Shown: one piece after another, positions 10,301-16,158 of the stretch | Position numbering within the stretch: position 1 is the first letter of the stretch | How the letters are laid out: each line of letters starts with the position of its first letter | Assembly (NCBI GenBank): GCA_902773395.1 | Contig: CACYEJ010000147.1 | Location: 1 to 20,345 of the forward strand | Reading direction: 5' to 3' | Length of the DNA: 20,345 bases | DNA from: an uncultured Ruminococcus sp. | Lineage (GTDB): Bacteria; Bacillota_A; Clostridia; Oscillospirales; Acutalibacteraceae | Position numbers and translations under genes: made by a program | Notes under the pieces: model-generated | What the model was told of the DNA's origin: nothing | The model's database searches: none | Seen by the model: the letters and a program-made list of their open reading frames with translations, nothing else

Positions 10301-10678
10301 TCCTTGCGTAATCTTGAGTGGTATGAAGGCTTCTACGATGCAGAGGGACAGCAGGAAGTATCTATAGTTGGTGTATCTCCTGATATTGACGATGCAAAAT
10401 GTGAAGTTTACGTCAACGACAAAAAGATTGAGCATACCTACCATGAAGAAGACCATACAATCACATTTATGCTTTCTGAGGGTAATAACAACATCAGAAC
10501 AACGCTTGTTGATAAGGCAGGCAATCAGAACGCACTGGAGAAAATCGACAATGTTTATGTAGGAAGCTTCTTTGCACACTTCTGGTATTTATTTGCACTG
10601 GGAGCATTGTTGATTATTGGTGTAGTTGTTGGTATAGTTTTGATAGTTCGCAAGGTTAAGAAGAGTAAGGTTATTTAA
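4355..10678 (+). CDS. Giant Ig-like repeat cell-surface protein, C-terminally membrane anchored
   Basis: The 2107-residue protein begins with a signal peptide (MKKRILGVVLALGILLSVCS, cleavage probably near residues 20-27). It ends with a membrane helix at about 2073-2096 and a short basic tail, RKVKKSKVI. Between them lie about ten or more Ig-like beta-sandwich units, marked by hinge sequences such as DYRAPEI (~594), DDREPEA (~723), IDFTAPK (~859), KDLSSPK (~976), IEPVASF (~1120), IDETSPV (~1256), IDKTAPV (~1510), VDKTNPN (~1612), IDTAPPK (~1739) and IDNVKPA (~1971). Most units also carry a V.D..GN motif. The first ~590 residues are less regular. No LPXTG sorting signal or catalytic domain is visible. 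The likely role is an adhesin or surface scaffold. The start is fixed by an in-frame stop at 4346-4348, but no good Shine-Dalgarno precedes it. It is probably co-transcribed with the kinase operon, 37 bases after the last small gene. Confidence 0.9.
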   Translation: MKKRILGVVLALGILLSVCSTGLDAIAENNDKPQPREQTTQQNKGGSNSTADKVATDDEPYEDVRYLTITMNPNAIYKEITGKDLNITTSKVDLWYGQTLPNINEREDNNIFPKYYSIKDENGENASEWIYNYVTITAPDIKYPKSDETTSKMYEFTVSVNTDEFVMDEDGRYFTIINETKNVIMPEIVNKDIKVRYDFSPDKLKSSNSKVNVSVKSDRENGAYLEVNNENFKISLSPKLDTFTSDKVYIKDITDTPDTPGKQENSSEPSYDYDYYLRYVGNEDKNLQYKYAVSRGSCSNENFPEIFLHNVKDDYNIHEENGNVFYNDKMEFYFYGFASTKDAEIDVFYKELNSTGSVPIPVIKDGTKEAADYYCEETRIIEANSQKPKDKFNVSNPNNVILYEKKVVVNLKPEEAKTFYIYAEIKSNNKTSDPVSYPEPRNGKTYLTLENIKPIFANQEYIAENGETQSVTFLEEETPEKKAMISFLPTDEQSGLKTLEYSIDGLSWKNGSGNEEGTWVQNTTSGEPNYYKIYFSDDKSKNIEIDLTKQTKNGSLEEFRACDEGKHVIDVKITDKSGNEATLDEPYIMVTGYDYRAPEIREINILKYNQKSNEWVEANPADFKQTEYGNHVTVPLRFEIDVYDPSDQTASSPITSVSLNNLDLKKGANGKYYYDLTSGEVTLNSITATDAMNNSNTYEWGSQNEYDIAQFIDFNKSAKFVFDDREPEASITKVNFAPKSIDGVNRYGYAERSAMLTFNASDNSGIAGVKVYDFVVDEYEAFDDESFAFEEFNSRVPEENAHLLANIRYDKKDTPTRESDADKQAVSIEDLEESRNHVIVLEVEDNVGLKTYATLSFYIDFTAPKGEIKLVNEDKAVKLNKNGNVEIWFNDSDDPQFLLTLNDDEPRFINWKVESTGGSDKGTIKVDKNENSKVLNLSDTNAFIEASEEHSFMLTINVEDMAGNKSSNTEPFIIYKDLSSPKIRKINVEKKAAAFEQILRVLTFGIFSNDKIRYSAEVSDYNDIGVDRVEISFNNDPEEKYYRMNYNENKNIYTLDIPFDDDTKELDPQKIYSGDVIIRAYDKMNKETRSYHENNGEDTYDTVNSDNGSTKSPRYIVEQIEPVASFDIPVSDSVDTNDERIWYNSDKNLKIGVQDKESGIQSVSININDKLTLENDTNGEPLLTTAYTEAQSDIDTNVHPYELSTEAIKVLVKNKGDLPEDGHYVIRVNVTDNSGNDNSVKDSSEDPRKELIEYYIDETSPVVNSIDFSVLSADGYGNASSFIEYMEYGYYFMQTVEATVNISDPEASSGLNKIEYRLVPYKEGKQDTKEIKSGEASIVDGKASFEIPAEFKGQIYVKGYDNVGNVSKEVTPQAFIVDTPEKHTNESHFDISFSSQTSYRDGEGNRLYDTDVVVTVKVIDTMSGIRSIKYNSSSEKSSASEVTVSVPNTGNKVDQSLDSGWRVTAMDENLVTEISRDFAFSSDDNNIQLSFEMTDRSNNTSTIDAERFSIDKTAPVISVSFDEPAGNGKYYREDRTATVTVTERNFDASKINNKIQNTYNGNIPSMSFSDNSSTEHVAVIVFREGDYIFNLDGEDRCGHTANSNMGGTEFVVDKTNPNLTYSMYVETSSNSSSGREPDLSRAGQTNKKLGMQIEMYEHNFESSLTNIHVYRAKAGTILSESNREDCTSKVFSGKKWSSSNDIHTIRISFPENYIYQLVFDAEDKSGRQLAQQITDVFEIDTAPPKLKNGTNRKSYLYDANSTETTAEPIVFADSNISEIKVQLTAYQMVKNKNSVGYQMKMEKKEYTVEGDTVVLDDEYFQKDGIYEMKCVAYDIAGNASEETVNTYVVQRESDFLVYIPDSDPEKGTGLYEFDKKGIRSAMFPDINMVAYILKSKEFGIEIADNQVPDDDIDSKVDADSINEINKYELVLKNSYISQNYNSETVDVDLPLNAVAQDENGKQTITLGHIYIDNVKPAGEYEESLRNLEWYEGFYDAEGQQEVSIVGVSPDIDDAKCEVYVNDKKIEHTYHEEDHTITFMLSEGNNNIRTTLVDKAGNQNALEKIDNVYVGSFFAHFWYLFALGALLIIGVVVGIVLIVRKVKKSKVI

Positions 10679-10691
10679 CTCGTTGTGGTAT

Positions 10692-10910
10692 ATATAAAGT
10701 TTTGATCAAACTTTTTCAAAAGTTTGCGGGTCGAGGGCAGAGCCCCGTCGCTGACGCAATAAATCAGTGTAGAAAGACAAACTACCCTCAGCGAAATCAA
10801 AAACTTTTTTAAGAAAACACAATTAAAGCACCCCAAAAATAAGATCTTTTGCTTAAAGCTAAAATAGGCAAGAGCTTGCGAATTGCCGGTCAAAGAAAGT
10901 CAAAGTTAAT
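10692..10910 (+). repeat. Dispersed intergenic repeat, copy 1
   Basis: This is about 219 bp just after the giant gene and matches 15342-15570. Identical blocks include the first ~39 bases, GGCAGAGCCC, TCGCTGACG, ACTACCCTCAGCGAAA, and GGCAAGAGC-TGCGAATTGCCGG. Hairpins are visible: a palindromic AAACTTTT/AAAAGTTT, GGGC-AGA-GCCC, a longer-range CGCTGA/TCAGCG pairing, and AGGC-AAGA-GCTT. It has no ORF, transposase or clear terminal inverted repeats. It may be a structured RNA, a small non-autonomous element, or part of a 3' end. Confidence 0.85.
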
Positions 10911-10961
10911 GTTTTTACAGTACATAAGGTTAATTTAATAATATTTTATAATCACAAATAA

Positions 10962-11009
10962 AAAATAGAGTAAGGAGAGAATATCTGCCTTACTCTATTT
11001 TGTTTTTTA
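10962..11009 (+). terminator. Strong intrinsic terminator
   Basis: A perfect 14-bp stem is formed by 10962-10975 (AAAATAGAGTAAGG) and 10988-11001, with a 12-base loop that can pair further (AGA/TCT). GTTTTTT follows. It would end transcription of the giant-protein operon through repeat copy 1. It lies just before the AEC gene promoter. Confidence 0.9.
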
Positions 11010-11018
11010 AGTAATCGC

Positions 11019-11047
11019 TTGCAAATTGTACCGTTACAATATATAAT
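11019..11047 (+). promoter_or_regulatory. SigA-type promoter for the AEC permease gene
   Basis: TTGCAA at 11019-11024 and TATAAT at 11042-11047 are separated by 17 bases. The predicted start of transcription near 11054 gives a leader of about 90 bases. Confidence 0.75.
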
Positions 11048-11073
11048 AGTAAATGGTGCGAATAAAAATACAG

Positions 11074-11112
11074 CAAGCCGAATTTTGTCATAAATCAAAA
11101 TAATCCGGCTTG
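11074..11112 (+). promoter_or_regulatory. Leader hairpin in the AEC gene 5' region
   Basis: CAAGCCG (11074-11080) pairs with CGGCTTG (11106-11112), and an inner ATTTTG/CAAAAT stem closes an 8-base loop. No U-tract follows, so it is not a simple terminator. It sits within the predicted leader, about 30 bases before the ATG. It may affect translation or mRNA stability. Confidence 0.5.
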
Positions 11113-11142
11113 TAATTTAGAAGCAAAGGATTGTGAGTAAAA

Positions 11143-12078
11143 ATGGAATTTATGATAACAGTATCAACAGTGGGAATTATGCTGTTGTATAGTCTGCCCG
11201 GGTATGTATTAGTAAAATGCAAAAAGATTGCCCCGACAAGCATATCGGCATTTGCAACTATTTTAATGTATGTGTGTCAGTCGTGCCTTGTGGTGTATTC
11301 TTTCCAAAAGGTTACATATACCCCTGAGCTGTTTCGTGATATGCTGATATTCTTTGTGCTTGGACTGTTTATCCAGTCGCTTTTGATAGGGCTTTATTAC
11401 ATGATTTTCAGAAAAAAGTACAAGGACGTCAAGTATAGAATAGTTACCATAGCCGGTGCATTTGGTAATTGTGCGTTTATGGGAGTGCCGATATTGGAGC
11501 ATTTACTTCCTGATTATCCTCAGGCGGTTGTGTTTTCGGCGGTGTACAGCATTTCGATGAATCTTATCGGCTGGACAGTCGCTTCGGCTATCATCGCTAA
11601 CGACAAGAAGTACATAAAAATCAAAAACTTTATTCTCAATCCGGCGGTGATTGCTCTTTGCGTGGCATTGCCGATGTTTTTCACCGGTACATATATTGGC
11701 GATAATCTTATTGGAGAGGCGGTTTTCTTGCTGGGGCGAATGACAACGCCGATGTGTATGCTTATTATGGGAATGAGGCTTGCGTCCGTTTCGCTTAAAC
11801 CGGTAGTTACAAGAAAGATTAATTATCTTGTTCTGTTCCTAAAACAAATTGCAATGCCAATATTTGGACTTGTGATATTATTTTTCCTGCCGCTCGATAC
11901 GAACATGAAGCTAACATTTTATATTATATGCTGCTGCCCGATTGCAAGCGTTGTGCTGAATTTCTCGGAAATGCTGGGGCATGGTCAGGAAATCGCAGCA
12001 AATCTTGTGCTGCTCGGTACGTTCTCTTCTATAATTACTATTCCTGTTATGATGCTTTTGTCGGGCGTTATTTCGTAA
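11143..12078 (+). CDS. AEC-family (auxin efflux carrier/malate permease type) transporter
   Basis: The 311-residue integral membrane protein has about ten hydrophobic helices in two halves, the usual size for the AEC/BART superfamily. Recognisable segments are GAFGNCAFMGVPILE (~105-119) and the second-half RMTTPMCMLIMGMRLA (~198-213), matching the conserved GN..F.G.P and TP..M...G..L patterns. Bacterial members carry out secondary transport of organic acids such as malate; the substrate here cannot be read from sequence. It has its own promoter and a leader hairpin. An AAGGA motif lies about 12 bases before the ATG. It is monocistronic and ends at a terminator shared with the convergent DUF3783 gene. 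Confidence 0.88.
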   Translation: MEFMITVSTVGIMLLYSLPGYVLVKCKKIAPTSISAFATILMYVCQSCLVVYSFQKVTYTPELFRDMLIFFVLGLFIQSLLIGLYYMIFRKKYKDVKYRIVTIAGAFGNCAFMGVPILEHLLPDYPQAVVFSAVYSISMNLIGWTVASAIIANDKKYIKIKNFILNPAVIALCVALPMFFTGTYIGDNLIGEAVFLLGRMTTPMCMLIMGMRLASVSLKPVVTRKINYLVLFLKQIAMPIFGLVILFFLPLDTNMKLTFYIICCCPIASVVLNFSEMLGHGQEIAANLVLLGTFSSIITIPVMMLLSGVIS

Positions 12079-12097
12079 AATATAATAGCAAAAACAT

Positions 12098-12126
12098 AAC
12101 CCTGCTAAAAACAGGGTTTTATTTTT
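12098..12126. terminator. Bidirectional terminator between AEC and DUF3783 genes
   Basis: AACCCTG (12098-12104) pairs with CAGGGTT (12112-12118) around a 7-base loop. T-rich sequence follows on the + strand, overlapping the 3' end of the DUF3783 gene. On the - strand the stem is preceded by an A-rich stretch and followed by ATGTTTTTG. Confidence 0.8.
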
Positions 12127-12493
12127 TATTCATCATCTCAGACTCCGCTTTGATTGCTTTGTATAAAGTCATGCTGTCCCAGTTTATATTGCTTGGCGTT
12201 ATCACGGCTTTTAGTTCGATTTTGCCAATGCCCGATTTTTTCAGAGCCGCTGTCAATACATCTATCATCTCACCGCCAAAGCCGTGCATTACAAGCATTT
12301 CTTCATTAAATCCCTCGCCGGAGAATTTCTCCTTATTCGGCAAAATATTTTCCACTCCGGCTAAGTATCCCAGCGGTTGGGCGAAGTCCTTTTTGGGTAT
12401 AGTCTTAATTGTACAACCAAGCGGCAGCAACGCTTTTCTTGCAAGCCGTAATCGTTTGTTGTCAAAATTGTACAGCAGTACTGTCTTTTTCAT
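12119..12493 (-). CDS. DUF3783 family protein
   Basis: This 124-residue soluble protein begins MKKTVLLYNFDNKRLRLARK and contains ...VMHGFGGEMIDVLTAALKKSGIGKIELKAVITPSN.... This is the pattern of the small DUF3783 family found in Clostridia, whose function is unknown. An AGGT-type ribosome-binding site (GAGGT) lies seven bases before the ATG and overlaps the stop of the upstream EamA gene. The 10-base gap indicates co-transcription with that transporter. No membrane segments or catalytic motif are evident. The family assignment rests on remembered pattern only. Confidence 0.78.
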   Translation of the reverse strand: MKKTVLLYNFDNKRLRLARKALLPLGCTIKTIPKKDFAQPLGYLAGVENILPNKEKFSGEGFNEEMLVMHGFGGEMIDVLTAALKKSGIGKIELKAVITPSNINWDSMTLYKAIKAESEMMNKK

Positions 12494-12503
12494 TTGAAGT
12501 ACC

Positions 12504-13436
12504 TCATTTCTTTTTATGGTTGGAGTTTATTACAAATATACCTACTGATACAACTATCCCTGCAATTATATATTCTCTTTTAAATGGTTCTCCAAGTATA
12601 AGACACGAGAGAATCACTCCGAGAATCGGTATCAGTGAATTGAATATAGCAATCTCGCCCACAGGATTGCTGCACAGTAATCGGTTGTAAATCGAAAATC
12701 CGTAAACAGATATAGCCGTTAAGCACACGAGAACGAATACTCCATGCAGAGTCCAAACGCTGAGTCTGCCGCCCATTGCAAACGCTGCCGCAATCATCAG
12801 TCCGCCGCCAAAGGCAAGACTTATTCCTGTAACGACAAGCGGATTTGCTTTTGTTCCGGCAATTCTTGTGAGCAAGCCGCCCATTGCGGAAAACACAGCG
12901 CTCAATATCAACATTCCGTCACCCATAAACGTGAAACCCGAAGAAATGTCACCGCCTATATTTACAAGCAGAATTCCACTGAATCCAAGCAGACAGCCTG
13001 TCAATTTTCTCAAAGTGAGCTTTTCTTCCTTGAAGCAGGCACAGGCGGCAATAATCAAAATAAAGCTGCTCATAGAGTCGATGATTGCCGAGCGTGAGCC
13101 GGTTTGATTTGATAAACCGATGTAATAGAAAAAATAATGCAGTGCGGTGTTTACCAGACCAAACAGCAGCACAATAAGAATATTTTTAGCGCCGCTGATT
13201 TTAAGCCGCATTTTCATACATTTAGCGATAAGCAGAACAACAATGCCGGCGGCGAAAAATCGTATGCCGGCAAATAATGTTTTTGCTGCCGTATCGTCCG
13301 GTGGAATCTGAAAGTCGCTGATACCGATTTTTATCAGCGGAAACGCAAATGCCCACGCCACAGAGCAGGATATCGCAAGCAGCACTACGGTAATTTTTGT
13401 TTCAAATACACTTTTTGATAAATTATTCTCACTCAA
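12504..13436 (-). CDS. EamA-family (DMT superfamily) transporter
   Basis: The 310-residue protein has about ten membrane helices arranged as two EamA repeats, with the second half starting near residue 165. The first helix carries a W-F-P pattern (AWAFAFPLIKIG), and the end of each repeat shows a typical EamA helix (LIPILGVILSCLILGEPF, ~267-284). Members export metabolites or amino acids; the substrate is unknown. The start is a TTG at 13436, with AGAGG about eight bases upstream; no in-frame ATG sits near the N-terminus. It is followed after 10 bases by the DUF3783 gene. I saw no clear promoter between it and the terminator upstream, so its transcription start is unresolved. Confidence 0.87.
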   Translation of the reverse strand: MSENNLSKSVFETKITVVLLAISCSVAWAFAFPLIKIGISDFQIPPDDTAAKTLFAGIRFFAAGIVVLLIAKCMKMRLKISGAKNILIVLLFGLVNTALHYFFYYIGLSNQTGSRSAIIDSMSSFILIIAACACFKEEKLTLRKLTGCLLGFSGILLVNIGGDISSGFTFMGDGMLILSAVFSAMGGLLTRIAGTKANPLVVTGISLAFGGGLMIAAAFAMGGRLSVWTLHGVFVLVCLTAISVYGFSIYNRLLCSNPVGEIAIFNSLIPILGVILSCLILGEPFKREYIIAGIVVSVGIFVINSNHKKK

Positions 13437-13466
13437 AAAATCAACCTCTTTTTTTCAAAACAAACA

Positions 13467-13498
13467 GCTTTCACCAAGCGTACAAACTAGGTGAAAGC
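13467..13498 (-). terminator. Terminator of the PAP2 gene
   Basis: GCTTTCACC (13467-13475) pairs perfectly with GGTGAAAGC (13490-13498), leaving a 14-base loop. On the - strand TGTTTGTTTTG follows. It lies between the PAP2 stop and the EamA start. Confidence 0.75.
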
Positions 13499-13509
13499 CG
13501 GTTATCAAT

Positions 13510-14067
13510 TTACTTAATAAGAGCCGGATTAATCCAGTAAAACAAATTGTACATAAGTTTTACAGTAACGGCTGCACAAATAATGCCGATAATGATACCG
13601 CAAATTACATCGGTTAGATAATGTGCTTGCAGATAGAATCTCGAAAATGCTACTCCTACAGCAATCACAAGCATTACAACAGTAATCCACGTACCGCACA
13701 GCAAGTATGACGCTGTCACCATTGCAAATGATGTGGCGGAGTGACTTGACGGAAAAGAGTAAAATTTTGGCATTTTCTTTAGTATCAGCAGTTCTTCGTC
13801 AATTTTGCTGCATGGACGCTCTCGTTCAAAAATTCTCTTTATAACTACCTCAGCCGACAGAAAAGCTACAGCCAAGCTTACAAAGAGAGATGTGCCTACA
13901 TACAGCGAACGTTTCAGATATGCAACAATGGCAATCATCAAAAACCATACCTTGCCGGCATCACCTAAGAATGTCATAAACAGCATTATTTTGTTTAATA
14001 CAGGATTGTGAATTTTCGCAACCGAGTTGCTTAACATATCATCAATTCGCTTTATTTTTTCAAGCAT
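13510..14067 (-). CDS. PAP2-family membrane phosphatase
   Basis: The 185-residue protein has about five membrane helices and all three phosphatidic acid phosphatase type 2 signature blocks: KRIFERERP (K-x6-RP), SFPSSHSAT (PSxH), and SRFYLQAHYLTDV (SR-x5-H-x3-D). The catalytic His and Asp and the phosphate-binding Lys/Arg residues are intact. Related bacterial enzymes remove phosphate from lipid phosphates, including undecaprenyl pyrophosphate recycling (BcrC type); the exact substrate is not decidable. The ATG at 14067 is preferred over an upstream start at 14112 because AGAAGG lies seven bases before it. A promoter is visible upstream and a terminator downstream, so it is monocistronic. Confidence 0.9.
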   Translation of the reverse strand: MLEKIKRIDDMLSNSVAKIHNPVLNKIMLFMTFLGDAGKVWFLMIAIVAYLKRSLYVGTSLFVSLAVAFLSAEVVIKRIFERERPCSKIDEELLILKKMPKFYSFPSSHSATSFAMVTASYLLCGTWITVVMLVIAVGVAFSRFYLQAHYLTDVICGIIIGIICAAVTVKLMYNLFYWINPALIK

Positions 14068-14136
14068 ACTCCACCTTCTTTTTGTTACGAGCTTTTGCAC
14101 CGTGCTGGGCAAATATCCAAAATCGAATACTTCATA

Positions 14137-14147
14137 TTTAGTCTAAA
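14137..14147. promoter_or_regulatory. Palindrome at the PAP2 gene transcription start
   Basis: TTTAGTCTAAA is a perfect 5-1-5 inverted repeat lying over the predicted transcription start (about 14145) of the PAP2 promoter. It could be an operator, but it is short enough to occur by chance in AT-rich DNA. Confidence 0.3.
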
Positions 14148-14151
14148 CTAT

Positions 14152-14180
14152 ATTATAGCACGTTTTGTCTAATAAAACAA
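14152..14180 (-). promoter_or_regulatory. Promoter for the PAP2 gene
   Basis: Read on the - strand, TTGTTT (14180-14175), a 17-base spacer and TATAAT (14157-14152) form the promoter, with TGC before the -10 giving an extended -10 element. The leader would be about 80 bases. Confidence 0.7.
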
Positions 14181-14194
14181 GAAGGTTTGCTATA

Positions 14195-14220
14195 AACTTG
14201 AAAGAAATAATTTTCAGGTT
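14195..14220. terminator. Possible terminator after spoVAD
   Basis: AACTTGAAA (14195-14203) pairs with TTTCAGGTT (14212-14220) with one G-U pair. The T-run is on the + strand side (14219-14224), and only a weak U-rich tail follows in the spoVAD direction, so its direction of action is doubtful. Confidence 0.4.
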
Positions 14221-14225
14221 TTTTG

Positions 14226-15302
14226 TTAATCTGTACAGTTTCGTAAATGCACAAGATGAGCGATTCCCGGAATACTTTCGCCTTGCTGCACGATAGTAGG
14301 CGACATAAGCGCGCCGGTAGCGATAAACAGAATATCATTATATTTTCTTTTGAGCATATTTTTAAGCAGATACGAACAAAGCACACTGCCACTGCACCCA
14401 CAGCCCGAACCGCCGGCATGAACGTCCTGTTTGTCAAGGTCAAAAATCATCAGTCCGCAATCCTTATGACGCTCTCTTATGTCAATATTTTCCTTATCCA
14501 AAAGCTCATAAAGTATATCAGTGCCAACCTTGCCCAAGTCACCTGTTACGATTAAGTCATAATTATGACAGCCGGTGGAGGTGTCGCTAAAATATCTGTA
14601 GATTGTGTCGGCTGCTGCCCCTGCCATTGCCGCACCCATGTTGTTTGCGTCTGTGATACCCATGTCGATGATTTTTCCGGTACATATATGGCGGATTGAA
14701 ATTTGTTTTTTCAGGGAGATATTGCCGTTTTTGTCGAGAGTATTGTCGCCGATTTTAAGATGTCCGTTTTCTGCTGCTCCGATTATCACGCCGCCTGAGC
14801 CGGTTACAGTCCATTGCGCGGTGGGGGTTCTCTGTCCGCCGTATTGCAGCGGATAACGAAACTGCCGTTCCGCTGAGCAGAAATGTGAAGATGTTACTGC
14901 GGCGCATACATCTGCCGCACCGCTTTCGGCAAATACCGCCGCCATACTAATTGTCTGAGCCATAGTTGAGCAAGCGCCGTACTGCCCTAAAAACGGAATA
15001 CCCAAGCTTCTGAGTCCGTAGCTTGAGGATACGCATTGATTGAGCAAATCGCCTGCGAAGATATAATCAATTTGTTCTTTTTCCAATCCGGATTTTTCGA
15101 GAGCGAGGGTGACAGCTTCTTGTTGGAGCATAGACTCAGCTTTTTCCCAAGTTTCGCCGCCGAGAGATGTGTCGGTATGGATTTTGTCGAACCAAACGCT
15201 TAGAGGACCTTCGCCTTCTTTTTTACCGACGGTAGAGCCGAAGCCGAGGATTCTTGGGGGATTTGTAAATTCGAGTGTGTGTTTGCCAATACGATTAATC
15301 AT
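14226..15302 (-). CDS. spoVAD: Stage V sporulation protein AD
   Basis: The 358-residue protein has a thiolase-like fold signature matching SpoVAD. It shows an N-terminal GKHTLEFTNPPRILGFGSTVG segment that is very characteristic, EGPL..WFD near 31-39, IFAGDLLNQC at 81-90, GACSTMAQT near 109-117, RTPTAQWTVTGSGG near 158-171, and a Gly/Cys-rich GGSGCGCSGSV near the C-terminus. In Bacillus, SpoVAD binds dipicolinic acid and works with SpoVAC and SpoVAE in its uptake into the forespore. The start is set to the ATG at 15302 because AAGGTGG lies five bases upstream; the in-frame GTG at 15311 overlaps that site. spoVAC and spoVAE are not adjacent. Repeat copy 2 lies directly upstream. Confidence 0.92.
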   Translation of the reverse strand: MINRIGKHTLEFTNPPRILGFGSTVGKKEGEGPLSVWFDKIHTDTSLGGETWEKAESMLQQEAVTLALEKSGLEKEQIDYIFAGDLLNQCVSSSYGLRSLGIPFLGQYGACSTMAQTISMAAVFAESGAADVCAAVTSSHFCSAERQFRYPLQYGGQRTPTAQWTVTGSGGVIIGAAENGHLKIGDNTLDKNGNISLKKQISIRHICTGKIIDMGITDANNMGAAMAGAAADTIYRYFSDTSTGCHNYDLIVTGDLGKVGTDILYELLDKENIDIRERHKDCGLMIFDLDKQDVHAGGSGCGCSGSVLCSYLLKNMLKRKYNDILFIATGALMSPTIVQQGESIPGIAHLVHLRNCTD

Positions 15303-15341
15303 AAAAACCACCTTTTTTAAAAATAATTATAAATAAGCACA

Positions 15342-15570
15342 ATATAAAGTTTTGATCAAACTTTTTCAAAAGTTTGCGGGGTGCAGGGGCAGAGCCCATG
15401 CTCGCTGACGAAAGATACTAGCGTAGAAAGATAAACTACCCTCAGCGAAACTTGATAAACTTTCTACAGCGGAAATAAATCAAAGCCCCCTTAAAATAAA
15501 AAAACTTCGGGTAAGAATAAAAACAGGCAAGAGCCTGCGAATTGCCGGACGCAGAAAGACAGAGTTTAAT
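15342..15570 (+). repeat. Dispersed intergenic repeat, copy 2
   Basis: About 229 bp matches 10692-10910 in the same orientation. It lies between the divergent spoVAD and DUF2383 genes. The first ~39 bases are identical to copy 1. The GGGC-AGA-GCCC hairpin is flanked here by GCA/TGC, where copy 1 has CGA/TCG, consistent with paired changes. CGCTGA/TCAGCG is retained. The 3' hairpin is AGGC-AAGA-GCCT, against GCTT in copy 1, a change that keeps pairing. Confidence 0.85.
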
Positions 15571-15669
15571 TTTACACATTACATTAAAAATTTCACATTA
15601 ATATTTTTTCAAAAAATAAAAAATGAATACAGGTAAATTTTTAACAGTAATTATTTTTGCAAAGCTGAC

Positions 15670-15675
15670 TATAAT
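15670..15675 (+). promoter_or_regulatory. Possible -10 box for the DUF2383 gene
   Basis: TATAAT lies 34 bases before the ATG. No convincing -35 box sits 16-18 bases upstream, so this is tentative; another sigma factor could apply. Confidence 0.35.
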
Positions 15676-15708
15676 AATAACGACAACAAAAAGAAAGGAA
15701 GTAATCAT

Positions 15709-16155
15709 ATGCCAACAGCAGTGATAAACAGCGATACAATTAAGCTTTTGCGAGAGTGCAGCTCCGGTACAAAAATGGGAATTGAGTCAATTGACGAGGT
15801 TCTTGATAATGTTCGCAGCGAGGAATTCAAGAATATTCTGATAGGCTGTAAAAGCCGTCATGAGGCTTTGGGACAGGAAACAAGAGATTTGCTCAACAGC
15901 TACGACGACGACGGCAAAGAGCCAAACGCTATGGCAAAAGGTATGTCGTGGCTGAAAACAAACTTTAAGCTCACCGTAGACAGCTCCGATGAAACTATTG
16001 CCGACCTCATTACCGACGGCTGTAATATGGGTACTAAGTCGCTTCGCCGCTATATTAATCAGTATCCTGCCGCCGAGGAGAAGGCTAAGGATATCGCTTA
16101 CCGTATTATTACGGTTGAAGAGGATACTATCGACGGTGTAAAGAAGTTTTTATAA
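15709..16155 (+). CDS. DUF2383 / PA2169-family helical-bundle protein
   Basis: The 148-residue all-helical protein contains NSDTIKLLRECSSGTKMGIESIDEVL, SRHEALGQETRDLL, and a C-terminal AYRIITVEEDTIDGVKKFL. This matches the layout of the PA2169/DUF2383 four-helix-bundle family, which is distantly ferritin-like. Glu and His residues in SRHEALGQE and EED could bind metal, but no function is established. The ATG follows AAAGGAAG with good spacing. It has no signal peptide or membrane segment and is monocistronic, ending in a hairpin terminator. Adjacency to spoVAD is divergent and does not by itself imply a spore role. Confidence 0.8.
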   Translation: MPTAVINSDTIKLLRECSSGTKMGIESIDEVLDNVRSEEFKNILIGCKSRHEALGQETRDLLNSYDDDGKEPNAMAKGMSWLKTNFKLTVDSSDETIADLITDGCNMGTKSLRRYINQYPAAEEKAKDIAYRIITVEEDTIDGVKKFL

Positions 16156-16158
16156 TTA

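Noticed and set aside
10692..10910. Repeat copy 1 as an insertion sequence
   Set aside because: No transposase ORF, no clear terminal inverted repeats, and no target duplication seen at either copy.
11928..12497. 189-codon + strand open frame across the AEC end and DUF3783
   Set aside because: It crosses two real genes in the wrong frame or strand and a terminator; it is a shadow of both.
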